A stretch of 64,000 nucleotides of DNA, from NCBI GenBank assembly GCA_016716365.1, contig JADJWM010000017.1, positions 744,001 through 808,000 of the forward strand, in the 5' to 3' direction. Shown piece by piece: positions 42,733 through 54,428 of the stretch (positions are counted from its first letter, which is position 1; the number at the start of each line of letters is the position of its first letter). The notes beneath the pieces are model-generated. The model worked only from the letters and a program-made list of their open reading frames with translations. It was not told where the DNA came from and ran no database searches. Made by a program: the position numbers and the translations under genes. Origin of the DNA: Chloracidobacterium sp. GTDB lineage: Bacteria; Acidobacteriota; Blastocatellia; Pyrinomonadales; Pyrinomonadaceae.

Positions 42733-45060
42733 ATGTTCCTGCGAAGCCTTGCTTTATCTGCCGCAGTTCTTATTTTTTTCTTAGACAGTCTTGGAAACGA
42801 AGATCGACGGTTTAGCGTCCTGCGGAGCGAGCCGATGATCCGGATCGGTTTATCTACGAACGCTTCTTCCGCTTCGATCACCACGGGCGATTCGCAACTG
42901 GTGGCCTACTCGCCCGACGAGCCCGGGCGCTATCTTGCCACTAATCGAGTTTCCGTTTCGGCACGCGCTTACCGGCCGCCGGAGACGGAAGTGTATCGCT
43001 TTGAAGTTCAGAACATCGCGACTTCGGAAGAGGCCGAAGAGGTTGCAAAGGACGTTCGCGAGGCGACCGGCGAGACGGCCCTGGTGAGCGTCGATCCGGC
43101 GACGAACACGTGGCGGGTCTGGGTCGGCGGCACATTCGAGACGGCCGAAGAGGCCGATGCGTTCAAGGCCGTTCTCGCCGAAAAAGGTTTCGAGGATGCG
43201 GTCGTTGTTGCTGAGAAAAAGACCGTCATCTCTGAGGATGCGGTCGCCCTGTCGCAGCAGCTTCGGACGGCGGGGAAGTCGCAGGTGAGAAGCCTGATCC
43301 GTCCGACCGGCGATGTGCAACCGGTGATCGGGCCGCCGTCGGTAGATCCGAACCTTCGCGAAGTGATCGTGAACGGCCCGAGTGAATCAGTAAAATATGC
43401 GTCGCTGAAATCGGTGGCGTTCGGGTCGCTGAACGAACGGGCGAACCCCGTCCGGTACAACGGAAAGGCCTATCGCGGGCGGATCGAGGTGTTCGTGAAC
43501 GCACGCGGATCGTTGACGGTGGTGAATGTTGTGCCGTTGGAAGAGTATCTGCTCGGCGTGGTGCCGGCCGAGCTTTCGCTGCCGCATCTGGAAGCGCAGA
43601 AGGCCCAGGCGATCGCCGCACGCACCTACGCGGTCGCGAACATTAACGGCTACGGCACGCAAGGATTCGACATGGTCCCGACGGTCTGGTCGCAGGTTTA
43701 CAAGGGCGTTTCGATCGAGACCAAGATCGGCACACAGGCCGTTCGCGAGACCGCCGGGCAGATCGCGATGCACGGCGGCAAGCCGATAATGGCGTACTTT
43801 ACATCGACGTGCGGCGGGCGGACGGAGAATTCGGAGAACATCTTCGATCACGCCGAACCTTACCTTCGCGGGGTCGAATGTTCGTTGGAGGGGCCGAGTC
43901 ATTTCGAACCTTTCCTGATCAAGACAATGCGGAACCCGGCCAAGGTGCGCGACGATGCGAACCTTGAATTGGTCCATTTGATGTCGCTGATGGCGGTTAA
44001 CGGTTTTTCGCTGACTACATCGCAGATGACGGACGAATGGTTTGAGGACCCGCCCAGCGAGGGCGAGATCTCGAACTGGCTGAACAATCTTGCTTCGAAG
44101 TTCGGCAAGGTTTTCCCGAACGTGGACCGCGATACGGCAAAGCCGGCGAACCTGGCGAAGATCCTTTCGCGTTTTATCTACGAACCCGGGACAGCGGATG
44201 CACTCCTGAGCGATTCGGACATCGCTTATCATTTGTCGTTCGACGACGCTTCAGAGATCCCGTTGGACGTGCGTGCGGACATGGCGATGCTGCTTCGCGA
44301 CGGATATTTCACGCTGCGGCCCGATCTGACGCTCCAGCCGAACCGGCCTTTTTCGCGCGGAAGGATGCTGCGGCTGATCCGGCAGATCTACGAGAAAAAG
44401 AAATGGATGCCGACGCTTCAGACCGGCACGACCAAGGCGAGCGTGGACGGCAAACTCGTGCTGCGCAGCGGCCGAAGCGAACGGCAGTTGGCCATCAGGC
44501 CGGACGTTTTCCTGTTCAGAAGATTCGGCGGCACGCTGTATCCGGTAAGGGAGGCGGCGATCGTAGGCGGCGAAACGGTCCGCTTCCAGACGGACGGCGG
44601 CGGTGCGGTCTGGTACCTGGAGATAGATCCGACCGAGACGCCGACCGTGGCCGAGAATATGTCGCCCTTTACGAATTGGAGTACGACGGTGAGCGCCGGG
44701 GCAGTCCAGTCGCGGCTGTCGCGCTACGTTCGCGGCATCGGGACTTTGTACGACGTCAACATCAAACGTAAAGGCTATTCGCGGCGGGCCGTCGAGCTGG
44801 AGATCATCGGCTCGAACGGCGTTAAGACGTTGAAAGGCGGCAAGATCCGCTCGGCGCTCCGGCTTCGCGAACAGCTATTCGTCATCAACAAACGCTACTC
44901 CGGCGATAAGGTCGTCGGCTACACCTTCACCGGACGCGGCTGGGGCCACGGCGTCGGGATGTGCCAGTACGGGGCCTTCGGCCTGGCAAAAATGGGCGTG
45001 AAAGCCGACGACATCATCAAGCATTACTACACCGGAGTCGACGTCATCAAGGCGTACTGA
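42733..45060 (+). CDS. SpoIID/LytB-domain protein, probable peptidoglycan hydrolase
   Basis: 775 residues from the ATG at 42733 (MFLRSLALSAAVLIFF, signal segment). A SPOR-like alpha-beta unit (about residues 90-155, VYRFEVQNIATSEEAEEV) precedes the SpoIID core: VVPLEEYLLGVVPAELSLPH, AQAIAARTYAVANI and TSTCGGRTENSENIFD. After an inserted helical region resembling an S-layer-homology or calcium module (residues 450-560), the core ends with GRGWGHGVGMCQYGAFG. SpoIID proteins are lytic transglycosylases acting on denuded glycan. The SPOR-like unit suggests action at septa. The ankyrin gene converges from the right. Confidence 0.88.
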   Translation: MFLRSLALSAAVLIFFLDSLGNEDRRFSVLRSEPMIRIGLSTNASSASITTGDSQLVAYSPDEPGRYLATNRVSVSARAYRPPETEVYRFEVQNIATSEEAEEVAKDVREATGETALVSVDPATNTWRVWVGGTFETAEEADAFKAVLAEKGFEDAVVVAEKKTVISEDAVALSQQLRTAGKSQVRSLIRPTGDVQPVIGPPSVDPNLREVIVNGPSESVKYASLKSVAFGSLNERANPVRYNGKAYRGRIEVFVNARGSLTVVNVVPLEEYLLGVVPAELSLPHLEAQKAQAIAARTYAVANINGYGTQGFDMVPTVWSQVYKGVSIETKIGTQAVRETAGQIAMHGGKPIMAYFTSTCGGRTENSENIFDHAEPYLRGVECSLEGPSHFEPFLIKTMRNPAKVRDDANLELVHLMSLMAVNGFSLTTSQMTDEWFEDPPSEGEISNWLNNLASKFGKVFPNVDRDTAKPANLAKILSRFIYEPGTADALLSDSDIAYHLSFDDASEIPLDVRADMAMLLRDGYFTLRPDLTLQPNRPFSRGRMLRLIRQIYEKKKWMPTLQTGTTKASVDGKLVLRSGRSERQLAIRPDVFLFRRFGGTLYPVREAAIVGGETVRFQTDGGGAVWYLEIDPTETPTVAENMSPFTNWSTTVSAGAVQSRLSRYVRGIGTLYDVNIKRKGYSRRAVELEIIGSNGVKTLKGGKIRSALRLREQLFVINKRYSGDKVVGYTFTGRGWGHGVGMCQYGAFGLAKMGVKADDIIKHYYTGVDVIKAY

Positions 45061-45078
45061 GCCGGATAAATTCCCTTT

Positions 45079-46374
45079 TCATCCTACCTGTTCGTGTTCG
45101 GCTATCGTGCCGATCGCCGATCGGCTTACGAAATCCCGGGCGTGGAATTGCTCGCCCCATTCGGCGGCGGTGACATTACGGTATTCGTAGACTTTTTCGG
45201 TATCGTAGCGTGGGGCGTAGCCAGGATGGAGCTGTTTGCGAAGGGAGGCGCGGACGGATGGGTCGGCGCCGTGTTGCAGGAACAGTTTGGCAAACCGGGC
45301 GGAACCTTCGCCGCCATGGCGGTTCGCCCAATAGTTCGGCTGCGACACGACGGTGCAGAATAACGGCGTGTGGCCGCCGAAGCCTTCGGCGTCGATGGCG
45401 GCACGGGCATCAACGTCGGCGCCTCGTTCGATAAGCCATTCGGCGATCTCGAATTCATCGTAATCGACACAAAGGTGGAGCAGCGTCGTGCCTTTTAGCG
45501 GCGTGCCCTGGGTCGCGAGGACCTCATCGTGGCAGCCGAATTCGGGCGGATAGATCTCTTCGTGCGTGAATGTGCGGTTGAGGACGGTGGGGTCGCGTGC
45601 GAGGTGTTCTTCGAGCAGATCGATTCGGCCGCGATGGAGCGCTATGACAGGCGTGTCGGGGAATTCTAGGCCGTGGGCCGCGTACATTTCAAGAATGGCG
45701 TGCTTTGCGGCCGGGTTGCGGCTGTCGGTCTCAAGCACGACATCGACCGGAGCGATGCTTCGCCCGTAGTCGTCGATAACGCGGGCGCCCACGCGAAGGG
45801 CGAATTCGGTTCCCGAAACGCTGAGTGTATAAGCCGGCCCGGCGAGCGCACCGTCGGGCGGGGCGGGCGAGTCCATCATTTTGTGAAGCAGTTCGGCGGT
45901 GTCGATCTTGCTCTGAAGAACGGCGCGATCGAGTGCGTGATCAAAGTCGCTCGCGCCCATTTCGGCAAGCATTTTGATGATTTCATTGCGGCCGAGATTG
46001 GCGGCATAGCTCATCGGCGGGCCCCAGTTGCACTTTTCGGTGCCGCGAGCGTTCTCGTGGATGAGGTTGGGATGTTTGTGGACGAGTTCACGGACCGCCG
46101 CGATATCATCGCGCCAGATCGCGTCGATCAGGTCGCATGCCTGGACAAGCCGCGGCCAGCTTTTGTTTCCGTATGCACGAGCCAGGGCGAACTGAGCGTC
46201 GGCGAGTTTGGCGTCGACGGGAGCGGGCGGATCCGGGTGATTGGCGTTGAATTCTTCGACCGCGTCGGGATCGCCGGCGTGAAGCGCGCGGAGCAGATCT
46301 TTAGCCTGATGCTTTAACTGTTCGAGATCGGGGCGGACGGGGAGATGACGGTGCTGACGGGTATATTTCGACAT
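45079..46374 (-). CDS. ankyrin-repeat protein
   Basis: 431 residues from the ATG at 46374, preceded by AAGGAGG. The start HLPVRPDLEQLKHQAKDLLR is a conserved helical leader, followed by irregular ankyrin units (DIAAVRELVHKHPNLIHENA, TLLHLCVDYDEFEIAEWLIE, RGADVDARAA, LFLQHGADPSVRASLR). Cytoplasmic protein-binding scaffold; partner unknown. No signal peptide. Confidence 0.85.
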   Translation of the reverse strand: MSKYTRQHRHLPVRPDLEQLKHQAKDLLRALHAGDPDAVEEFNANHPDPPAPVDAKLADAQFALARAYGNKSWPRLVQACDLIDAIWRDDIAAVRELVHKHPNLIHENARGTEKCNWGPPMSYAANLGRNEIIKMLAEMGASDFDHALDRAVLQSKIDTAELLHKMMDSPAPPDGALAGPAYTLSVSGTEFALRVGARVIDDYGRSIAPVDVVLETDSRNPAAKHAILEMYAAHGLEFPDTPVIALHRGRIDLLEEHLARDPTVLNRTFTHEEIYPPEFGCHDEVLATQGTPLKGTTLLHLCVDYDEFEIAEWLIERGADVDARAAIDAEGFGGHTPLFCTVVSQPNYWANRHGGEGSARFAKLFLQHGADPSVRASLRKQLHPGYAPRYDTEKVYEYRNVTAAEWGEQFHARDFVSRSAIGTIAEHEQVG

Positions 46375-46754
46375 TACGAGCCTCCTTCTTTGACGAGGGC
46401 CCGACGTCCGCATCTCCGGGCAAAAGGAGGTTCGCTGTATGGAACCTGCTTTGGAAATAATGAATCAGGTGGACTCGGTCCTTCCCGCGAACTGGCGGCG
46501 TCCTGCACGCGATGGCGGAAGCATACAATCGCGGTGATGCCGCGTCAAGGTGGCAATCTAAAGACGATCGTACGTCCAGGGTTACTTCTTTGTGAGTTTC
46601 GTGTTAAGTGAACCCTAAACACAAAGATCACAGAGTGAAGACACAAAGTGCACAGAGCAGAACGCGACGGGCTCATTTGTGAGGCGATGATTGAAAAGGA
46701 CCGTTAGTCAAACTATCATCGTCGTGTTCCTTCGAACCTATCAACTCAAAGCCT
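46375..46754. other. gap between divergent ankyrin and MarC genes
   Basis: 380 bases. An imperfect 22-base direct repeat of the ACACAAAGATCACAGAG type lies at about 46617-46662. No open frame is convincing. The ends hold the two promoters. Confidence 0.4.
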
Positions 46755-47354
46755 ATGACGACGCTTTCCGCAGCCCTGCTTCTTTTCCTGGTGATGGACC
46801 CGCTGGGGAACATTCCGCTTTTTATGACGACGCTGAAGAAGGTCGAAGAGAAGCGGCAGCGGCTGGTGGTGGTTCGCGAACTGCTGATCGCACTCGCGGT
46901 GCTGGTGGGCTTTCTTTTCCTAGGCCAATACCTGCTGAGGCTTTTGCATCTTTCGGAGACAGCGTTGACGACCGCCGGCGGGATAATCCTGATGATCATC
47001 GCGTTAAAGATGATCTTTCCTCGGCGCGACGCCTCGCTCGAAGAGGACGTCGAGGGCGAGCCGTTCATCGTTCCGCTGGCAATACCTTACGTTGCCGGGC
47101 CGTCGGCAATGGCGACATCGCTGCTGCTGATGAGCCGCGAGCCGGGACGGTGGCCGGAGTGGCTATTGGCGGTGTTCATCGCATGGTTCGCCTCGGCGGT
47201 GATCATCTATTTTTCGGGATATTTTGCCCGTTTCCTGGGTGAGAAAGGACTGGTCGCCGTCGAGCGGCTGATGGGGATGCTGCTGATCACGGTCGCCGTG
47301 CAAATGCTGCTGAACGGCATCGGTGAATTTATAACGAAGCAGGGCGGGGCCTAG
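46755..47354 (+). CDS. MarC-family integral membrane protein
   Basis: 199 residues with six hydrophobic helices. LFLVMDPLGNIPLFMTTLKK is the family's signature first helix, LTTAGGIILMIIALKMIFP and IVPLAIPYVAGPSAMATSLL follow. The MarC/UPF0056 family sits in the inner membrane; despite the name it is not a proven drug exporter. It overlaps the convergent SnoaL-like gene by four bases. Confidence 0.88.
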   Translation: MTTLSAALLLFLVMDPLGNIPLFMTTLKKVEEKRQRLVVVRELLIALAVLVGFLFLGQYLLRLLHLSETALTTAGGIILMIIALKMIFPRRDASLEEDVEGEPFIVPLAIPYVAGPSAMATSLLLMSREPGRWPEWLLAVFIAWFASAVIIYFSGYFARFLGEKGLVAVERLMGMLLITVAVQMLLNGIGEFITKQGGA

Positions 47355-47743
47355 GCCCAGAATTCGTCCCAAAGGTGTTCCTGGTGGAAACAATCCCAGC
47401 CCTCGATGATCTTTCCGTCCCGGATCGTTACGCGAAGAAGGAGCAGGATGTCGAGTTCCTTGCCGCCACGCTGAGCAGTAATGCGGTCGATGTAAACGCC
47501 TCCGTCGTCATCAGCAAGGATGTCTATATTCTCTACACGGAACGTGCCGTTGCTCAAATAAAGGAGCTTGCCGAAAAAACCGAATACCTCGTACTGACCC
47601 CGGTGCGAACCGGCAAGCTCGCTCTTGCCCGGAACGTGCCAGACGACGTCTTCGGCGAAATATTGCCCGAGGGCGGGCGTGTTGCCGGACATAAAAGCAT
47701 CGAGGACACTTCTCATCAATTCTGCGTTCGGATGTTCTGACAT
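47351..47743 (-). CDS. SnoaL-like (NTF2-fold) protein
   Basis: 130 residues. NAELMRSVLDAFMSGNTPAL, FAEDVVWHVPGKSELAGSHR and the closing WDCFHQEHLWDEFW are typical of SnoaL-like/ketosteroid-isomerase-type small alpha+beta barrels. These are enzymes or ligand binders of many kinds, and the substrate is unknown here. Confidence 0.8.
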   Translation of the reverse strand: MSEHPNAELMRSVLDAFMSGNTPALGQYFAEDVVWHVPGKSELAGSHRGQYEVFGFFGKLLYLSNGTFRVENIDILADDDGGVYIDRITAQRGGKELDILLLLRVTIRDGKIIEGWDCFHQEHLWDEFWA

Positions 47744-47797
47744 AAAAAGTGCTCCATTTTCATTTTAAGTTTTCGGTCGACCGCGAAAGCGTTCGAT

Positions 47798-48277
47798 TCA
47801 CACGTCCTGTCCGCTCAGCCGCTTTATCAACTGGACCTGTCCGGCGTGATAAAGGTCGTGGGCGGCGACCCCGATGACGAGATCGCGAAAGCTTGTGCTG
47901 CTGCCTTTTGGTATCGCGTCGAGCCGCGTGGGCGGAAACGCTGCCAGCGATCCGATCAGAAGCGAATGGTAATCCTTCAGCATTCCGATGTCCGCTTTCA
48001 ACGCCGCTGCCGAACGTTCGGCCGGACGCTCGAACCAATTCGATCCTTTGAGCCGGAACTTCAATGCCGGATCGCCTGCCAGGCGGCGATATACCGAGTA
48101 TTTCCAATACGCGGCGTGGACGATCAACTCCCAAATGTTGTGCCGGCCGGGGGACGGGCGGGCCTCGGCGATCTCAAGAGTAAGCCCGCGAATCGAGCCG
48201 AGAAGGTTCGTGCCGTGCCACGACCGGCGGCGGAACGCCTGTTCGAGCTGGATAATGAGCAATTCGATCTCGCCCAT
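47798..48277 (-). CDS. DinB-family protein
   Basis: 159 residues. SWHGTNLLGSIRGLTLEIA, HNIWELIVHAAYWKYSVYRR and a C-terminal GVAAHDLYHAGQVQLIKRL show the three metal-binding histidines of the DinB fold. Likely a thiol-dependent transferase or hydrolase of unknown substrate; one of three DinB-like proteins in this window. Confidence 0.85.
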   Translation of the reverse strand: MGEIELLIIQLEQAFRRRSWHGTNLLGSIRGLTLEIAEARPSPGRHNIWELIVHAAYWKYSVYRRLAGDPALKFRLKGSNWFERPAERSAAALKADIGMLKDYHSLLIGSLAAFPPTRLDAIPKGSSTSFRDLVIGVAAHDLYHAGQVQLIKRLSGQDV

Positions 48278-48332
48278 AGAAAGATCTTGATGTCAGCGAT
48301 CTGACAGCCCGGTCAGCCGAGCCGCAAAGGAC

Positions 48333-48791
48333 CTAAAGCTCAGGCAATTGGCTCGGTTTGAAGACAAGTCCGCCGCCCTTTTCCGAGGCTCTCATCAGTG
48401 CGACCTGATATTTCTTGACGGCCTTGACGGCCTTCGGCGTCGATGCCGAGGCTTCGGCCCGGCCGATCTCTTCGGACAAAGCCCCGATCGAATCGGTGCC
48501 GTAATCGACGGCCTCGTCGGTGTCGCGGATGCGACCGACGAGCGGAAAAGGGCCCATCACTTCGTTGAATCGTTCCCAGTAAAGCTCGGTCTGTTTTTCG
48601 ACAGAATCGGCCTCAAGGCTTTCCCAACGCGGGATCCCGATGGCTTCAAAATAGAGGGCTTCGATGTCCTCCGGATTCAGGTCATAGCCGAGATATTCAA
48701 GGCCGTCGTTCCCGTTAAGAAAGATCGAGAGCGAGCCTTCGCCTTTTTGTTCGTTGACGAACTCTTGTTCGAGTTGCGATAATTCCGCCAT
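48333..48791 (-). CDS. conserved protein of unknown function
   Basis: 152 residues, acidic, without signal peptide or membrane segment. MAELSQLEQEFVNEQKGEG, LEYLGYDLNPEDIEALYFEA and FPLVGRIRDTDEAVDYGTD are distinctive but I recognise no family with a known role. The ATG at 48791 follows TTGGGAGGAAAA (strong ribosome site), deciding it over 48803. Confidence 0.65.
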   Translation of the reverse strand: MAELSQLEQEFVNEQKGEGSLSIFLNGNDGLEYLGYDLNPEDIEALYFEAIGIPRWESLEADSVEKQTELYWERFNEVMGPFPLVGRIRDTDEAVDYGTDSIGALSEEIGRAEASASTPKAVKAVKKYQVALMRASEKGGGLVFKPSQLPEL

Positions 48792-48847
48792 TTTTCCTCC
48801 CAAGATCTGTTTCGGACAGCCGGCCGGCCGGCCACGTTAGCGATCCA

Positions 48848-50278
48848 TTACCGAATGCCGACCGAACCCTGGACCGACTGGATCAGCTTTTCGGTGTCCC
48901 ACGCGACGCCGTCCTTGAAGACAAATTCCACCTTTTCGATGTCGGTGATGTTCGCGGCCGGATTACCCTTTATCACCATCAGGTCGGCCTGTTTGCCGAC
49001 GGCGACGGAGCCGATGCGGGCGTCTTCGCCGAGAAGCCTGGCCCCGTTAAGCGTCGCGATCCGGATGGCCTCGAGCGGCGTGAAGCCGGCCTCGACCAAA
49101 AGCTGAACTCCGCGATGGTCGCCGAATCCGGCCACAACCCCGCCGTTGCCGGTTGGGTCAAGGCCCGTCACAAGAAGGCCGCCGGCGGCGACGAATGCCC
49201 GCTCGAACGCCATCGCCTTCTGGATCAGCGATGCCATCGGTGAATTGCCGGGCGTCCGCGATCGTGATGAAAGATAGCGGATGCGGGCATCTTCGGACAT
49301 GGTCGCTAGCATTCGCGGCATAAGCAGCGACCGGGCGGCCCCGATGCCGCTCTGTGTGATCGGAGCGTTCGCCTCGAATACGGGTAGGGTCGATGTGATC
49401 GCGACCTTTTTCTCAACCAGCTTTTTGATCACTTCCTGTGCTTCGGGGCCATTGACGTCCAGGTTGATCAGGCTCGCCGTGCCGCCCTGCGGACATTGAT
49501 CGGGTGTCTTGTTGGCAACAAAATCGGTGCTCGCAAAAAGGCCGTGTTCGAGATTGTCGATGCCGATGTCGGCAGCTTCTTTGAAAGTGACGGAACAGAG
49601 GTGGCCGGTGACCTTCAGGTTCCGCTTGTGTGCCTCTTCGACGGCGGCACGAAGCTCGGCCCGGCTGATGTTCATATAGGCCTTGAAAGAGGTCGCCCCC
49701 TGGTCGGCCCAGAAATTCACCTGCCGGCGGACATCTTCGACGCCGGTCAGCTCGTGCATCACGGGCGTGAACGACCCTTTGCCCTCGAGGTAAGGCGCGG
49801 TCACGTGCATCTTTGGCCCGAACATCTGCCCGCGGTCGATGCGGAGTTTTGTCTCGAGATCGGTAAAAGGTGCGACGCTACCCGTGGTTCGGATCGTGGT
49901 CACCCCGAGCGCAAGATACAACCGCGGGAAGCTGATCGCCATGTTCGAGTAGATCGGCGGCGAACCGCCCATCGGGAAGAACAAATGGTTGTGCATCCCG
50001 ACCAGGCCGGGCATGACGGTGTAGCCCGTCAGGTCGATGCTCTCAGCAGTCGCCGGATAGGTGATCGCGGCCGTCGGCCCGATCATCTCGATCTTGCCGC
50101 CGCGGATGAGGATCGTTTGATTCTCAAGCGGAGCCGCCCCCGTGCCGTCGATGATGCGGACGTTATTTAATGCGATCAGCGGAGCTTCAGTGCGGATGAA
50201 CTGGCGGCGGTCGGCCGGCTGGCCAAGGGCCGCAAAGCAAAGGACCGCCAGCAAAAATAAAATCGAGATTGATCTCAT
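48848..50278 (-). CDS. secreted amidohydrolase (metal-dependent)
   Basis: 476 residues with signal peptide RSISILFLLAVLCFAALG. ALNNVRIIDGTGAAPLENQT and VMPGLVGMHNHLFFP give the first metal ligands; LKVTGHLCS and DNLEHGLFAS supply further His ligands, and LLVTGLDPTGNG the catalytic Asp. It ends with ARIGSVAVGKQADLMVIKGN. This is the imidazolonepropionase/prolidase-like branch of exported amidohydrolases that hydrolyse amide or dipeptide bonds. The exact substrate is unknown. Confidence 0.88.
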   Translation of the reverse strand: MRSISILFLLAVLCFAALGQPADRRQFIRTEAPLIALNNVRIIDGTGAAPLENQTILIRGGKIEMIGPTAAITYPATAESIDLTGYTVMPGLVGMHNHLFFPMGGSPPIYSNMAISFPRLYLALGVTTIRTTGSVAPFTDLETKLRIDRGQMFGPKMHVTAPYLEGKGSFTPVMHELTGVEDVRRQVNFWADQGATSFKAYMNISRAELRAAVEEAHKRNLKVTGHLCSVTFKEAADIGIDNLEHGLFASTDFVANKTPDQCPQGGTASLINLDVNGPEAQEVIKKLVEKKVAITSTLPVFEANAPITQSGIGAARSLLMPRMLATMSEDARIRYLSSRSRTPGNSPMASLIQKAMAFERAFVAAGGLLVTGLDPTGNGGVVAGFGDHRGVQLLVEAGFTPLEAIRIATLNGARLLGEDARIGSVAVGKQADLMVIKGNPAANITDIEKVEFVFKDGVAWDTEKLIQSVQGSVGIR

Positions 50279-50472
50279 AAGTGTTCGGGCTGCACGCTAA
50301 TTTACGGTGGTGCGCATCATAACACGCGTGACCGCGGGTCTCAACGTGTCTCGGCGGGCGACTTGTTCGCGACCAATTGGAGGAAGGTCATAGCCAGGAA
50401 CGGAGCGAGAAGCTCCGCGCCGTTTTGGACCATCGGCCGCGGGTAGCCTTAGATGTCTGCCTCGCCCTATCC

Positions 50473-50829
50473 TCAGGCGGCGTTGCCCCAAACGGCAAAC
50501 TCGTTTCCGCTGGGTTCGGCGAAATGGAAGCGGCGGCCGCCGGGGAAGGAGAAAATCGGCTTCAGGATGCGGCCCCCCGCATTTTCTACCTTGGCCAGGG
50601 TCTCCTCAAGCCGATCGCTGTAGAGAACGATCAGGGCCCCGCCGTTCTCAGTGGTTGACGCCAATTCCGCTTCGTAAAAGCCTCCATCAAGCCCTTCGCC
50701 CGAGAACGAAGCGTAGGTGGGCCCGTAATCGACGAACGACCATCCGAACGCTTTTTCGAAGAATGCTTTCGTGGCGGACAAGTCTCGTGAGGGAAATTCG
50801 ACATAGTTGATCTTTTCGTGTTCAGGCAT
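50473..50829 (-). CDS. VOC-family protein
   Basis: 118 residues. KINYVEFPSRDLSATKAFFE, WSFVDYGPTYASFSGEGLDG, and the closing GRRFHFAEPSGNEFAVWG follow the glyoxalase/bleomycin-resistance fold. The HFAEPSGNEFAVW pattern is typical of stand-alone VOC proteins of unknown ligand. Confidence 0.85.
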   Translation of the reverse strand: MPEHEKINYVEFPSRDLSATKAFFEKAFGWSFVDYGPTYASFSGEGLDGGFYEAELASTTENGGALIVLYSDRLEETLAKVENAGGRILKPIFSFPGGRRFHFAEPSGNEFAVWGNAA

Positions 50830-50854
50830 TCGAGCACCTCGAAATTGTTTAATT

Positions 50855-51487
50855 CTATAATTCTTCTGTGAATTCCTGGAGGTTAAGTTCGTTACGGCTA
50901 ATTACCAACAAATCGTTATCGGTGTTCTCATGGTGCCACATCTGAAAGAAATCGTCCGTGCTCATTCGCTGGTCACGTCCTGTCGGAAAGTTAGGGTCGT
51001 GGTAGGAGACATGATGTGCGTCAAAATGAGTCAGGACTATGTTGTGAGCGTCGACGTCTCCCCACCATACTGTTGGGATAACGACACCTGCTTCAACCGC
51101 AACGATGTTTCCGGGCACGCTAGAAAATGGTTCTTCCCATTCAACTAGCGTTATCTTATCGTTTGCCCGGCATTCTGCTAATTCGCACTCTACTTCGGAA
51201 CCAACCTGCTCAATGGGCATATTTGCGATCGCCGCGATCCTATCTATATACATTTCAAGAAGTTCGTTTGGACTTCGAGAAACGAATATTGCATACAGCC
51301 CCATTTCCGCCGCCCCAAGACACATTCCCCATGGGATCGTGTAGTGACAGGCCCCCATCGAGTGAGCGATCTGATAAACGTGGTCAAGCTCAATGCGAAG
51401 ACCGTAATAGGCTAAGGCCATGCGGAGACAGACCGGGGCGCAGGTTACGTCGGAAGGATTCGCCTTATAGTAGAAAGGTATGTCCAA
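50855..51487 (-). CDS. C39-like cysteine peptidase-fold protein
   Basis: 210 residues, no signal peptide. The start DIPFYYKANPSDVTCAPVCL places a Cys in the C39/papain-like nucleophile position. The histidine lies in DAHNIVLTHFDAHHVSYHDP and an Asp follows (YHDPN). Close to peptidase C39-like proteins related to cyanobactin or bacteriocin processing, but no transporter or precursor gene is nearby. The DNA is AT-richer than average, so recent acquisition is possible. Confidence 0.7.
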   Translation of the reverse strand: MDIPFYYKANPSDVTCAPVCLRMALAYYGLRIELDHVYQIAHSMGACHYTIPWGMCLGAAEMGLYAIFVSRSPNELLEMYIDRIAAIANMPIEQVGSEVECELAECRANDKITLVEWEEPFSSVPGNIVAVEAGVVIPTVWWGDVDAHNIVLTHFDAHHVSYHDPNFPTGRDQRMSTDDFFQMWHHENTDNDLLVISRNELNLQEFTEEL

Positions 51488-51577
51488 AATGATCCGTTAA
51501 ACGACCGCTTTACTTAACAAGGTCTGCTTTCTCGGCCGATCTTCTACCTACGCTCGTTTCGACCCGATAGGTATCGG

Positions 51578-51979
51578 CTATTTACTTTTGGCCCTGGTCG
51601 GCATTTTCTCGCGATCTTCTTTCACCCTGAATTTTACGATCTTCCTGATCAGGCCATACGGGATGGGCGAGCTAAGCGGGAACTGGACGGACCCCTTCGC
51701 GGTCTTGTATGCGGAAAGTTCGTCTTTGAACTGCTCGATGCCGGATGGCGTCGGGTAGAACCCGATATGCTTGTCGAATGCGGCGAAATGGACGAGATTT
51801 CCGTTCAAAACGAATGTCGGTATCCCATAATTGATGGTCTCGCCGGCGTCCGGGGCCGCATCTTTCACGATCCCACGTATCTTCTGAAGAATAGCCTGAA
51901 CGTCACCGGAAAAACGGGAAATGTATTCGTCGATAGTTTTCGGAGGCTCGATGTCCGATCTTGTTTCACGTGATCTCAT
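51578..51979 (-). CDS. DUF1801/YdhG-like protein
   Basis: 133 residues. KTIDEYISRFSGDVQAILQK, ETINYGIPTFVLNGNLVHFA and KHIGFYPTPSGIEQF are typical of the YdhG/YjdI iron-chaperone-like DUF1801 fold. The basic tail (REKMPTRAKSK) is usual. A role in iron handling is known only for some relatives. Confidence 0.85.
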   Translation of the reverse strand: MRSRETRSDIEPPKTIDEYISRFSGDVQAILQKIRGIVKDAAPDAGETINYGIPTFVLNGNLVHFAAFDKHIGFYPTPSGIEQFKDELSAYKTAKGSVQFPLSSPIPYGLIRKIVKFRVKEDREKMPTRAKSK

Positions 51980-52086
51980 TTGTTTTCACTCCATCCGATC
52001 GCCGTGTTCCGCAGCACTTGCTTTTCGCGAAAGCAACACCCGCTGGGAAGGGCCCGGTCGGGCGCGATCCCGCCGACGGCTTCATT

Positions 52087-54357
<2,271 letters not shown>

Positions 54358-54387
54358 ACGGAGTTAGGTTTTGAAATGTGATTTTGG

Positions 54388-54416
54388 TTGATACTAGGTC
54401 AACACTTGCCTATTAT
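54388..54416 (+). promoter_or_regulatory. sigma-70-type promoter of the HinP1I-like gene
   Basis: TTGATA (54388-54393), 17 bases, TATTAT (54411-54416). Transcription would start near 54423, leaving only about five or six bases before the ATG at 54429: a nearly leaderless message, consistent with the weak ribosome site. Confidence 0.6.
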
Positions 54417-54428
54417 CAAGCTGGACCG

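Noticed and set aside
46617..46662. Imperfect direct repeat ACACAAAGATCACAGAG
   Set aside because: Only two short degenerate copies; no evidence of function or mobility.
50855..51487. C39-like protein as part of a peptide export system
   Set aside because: No ABC transporter, leader peptide or immunity gene lies within reach.
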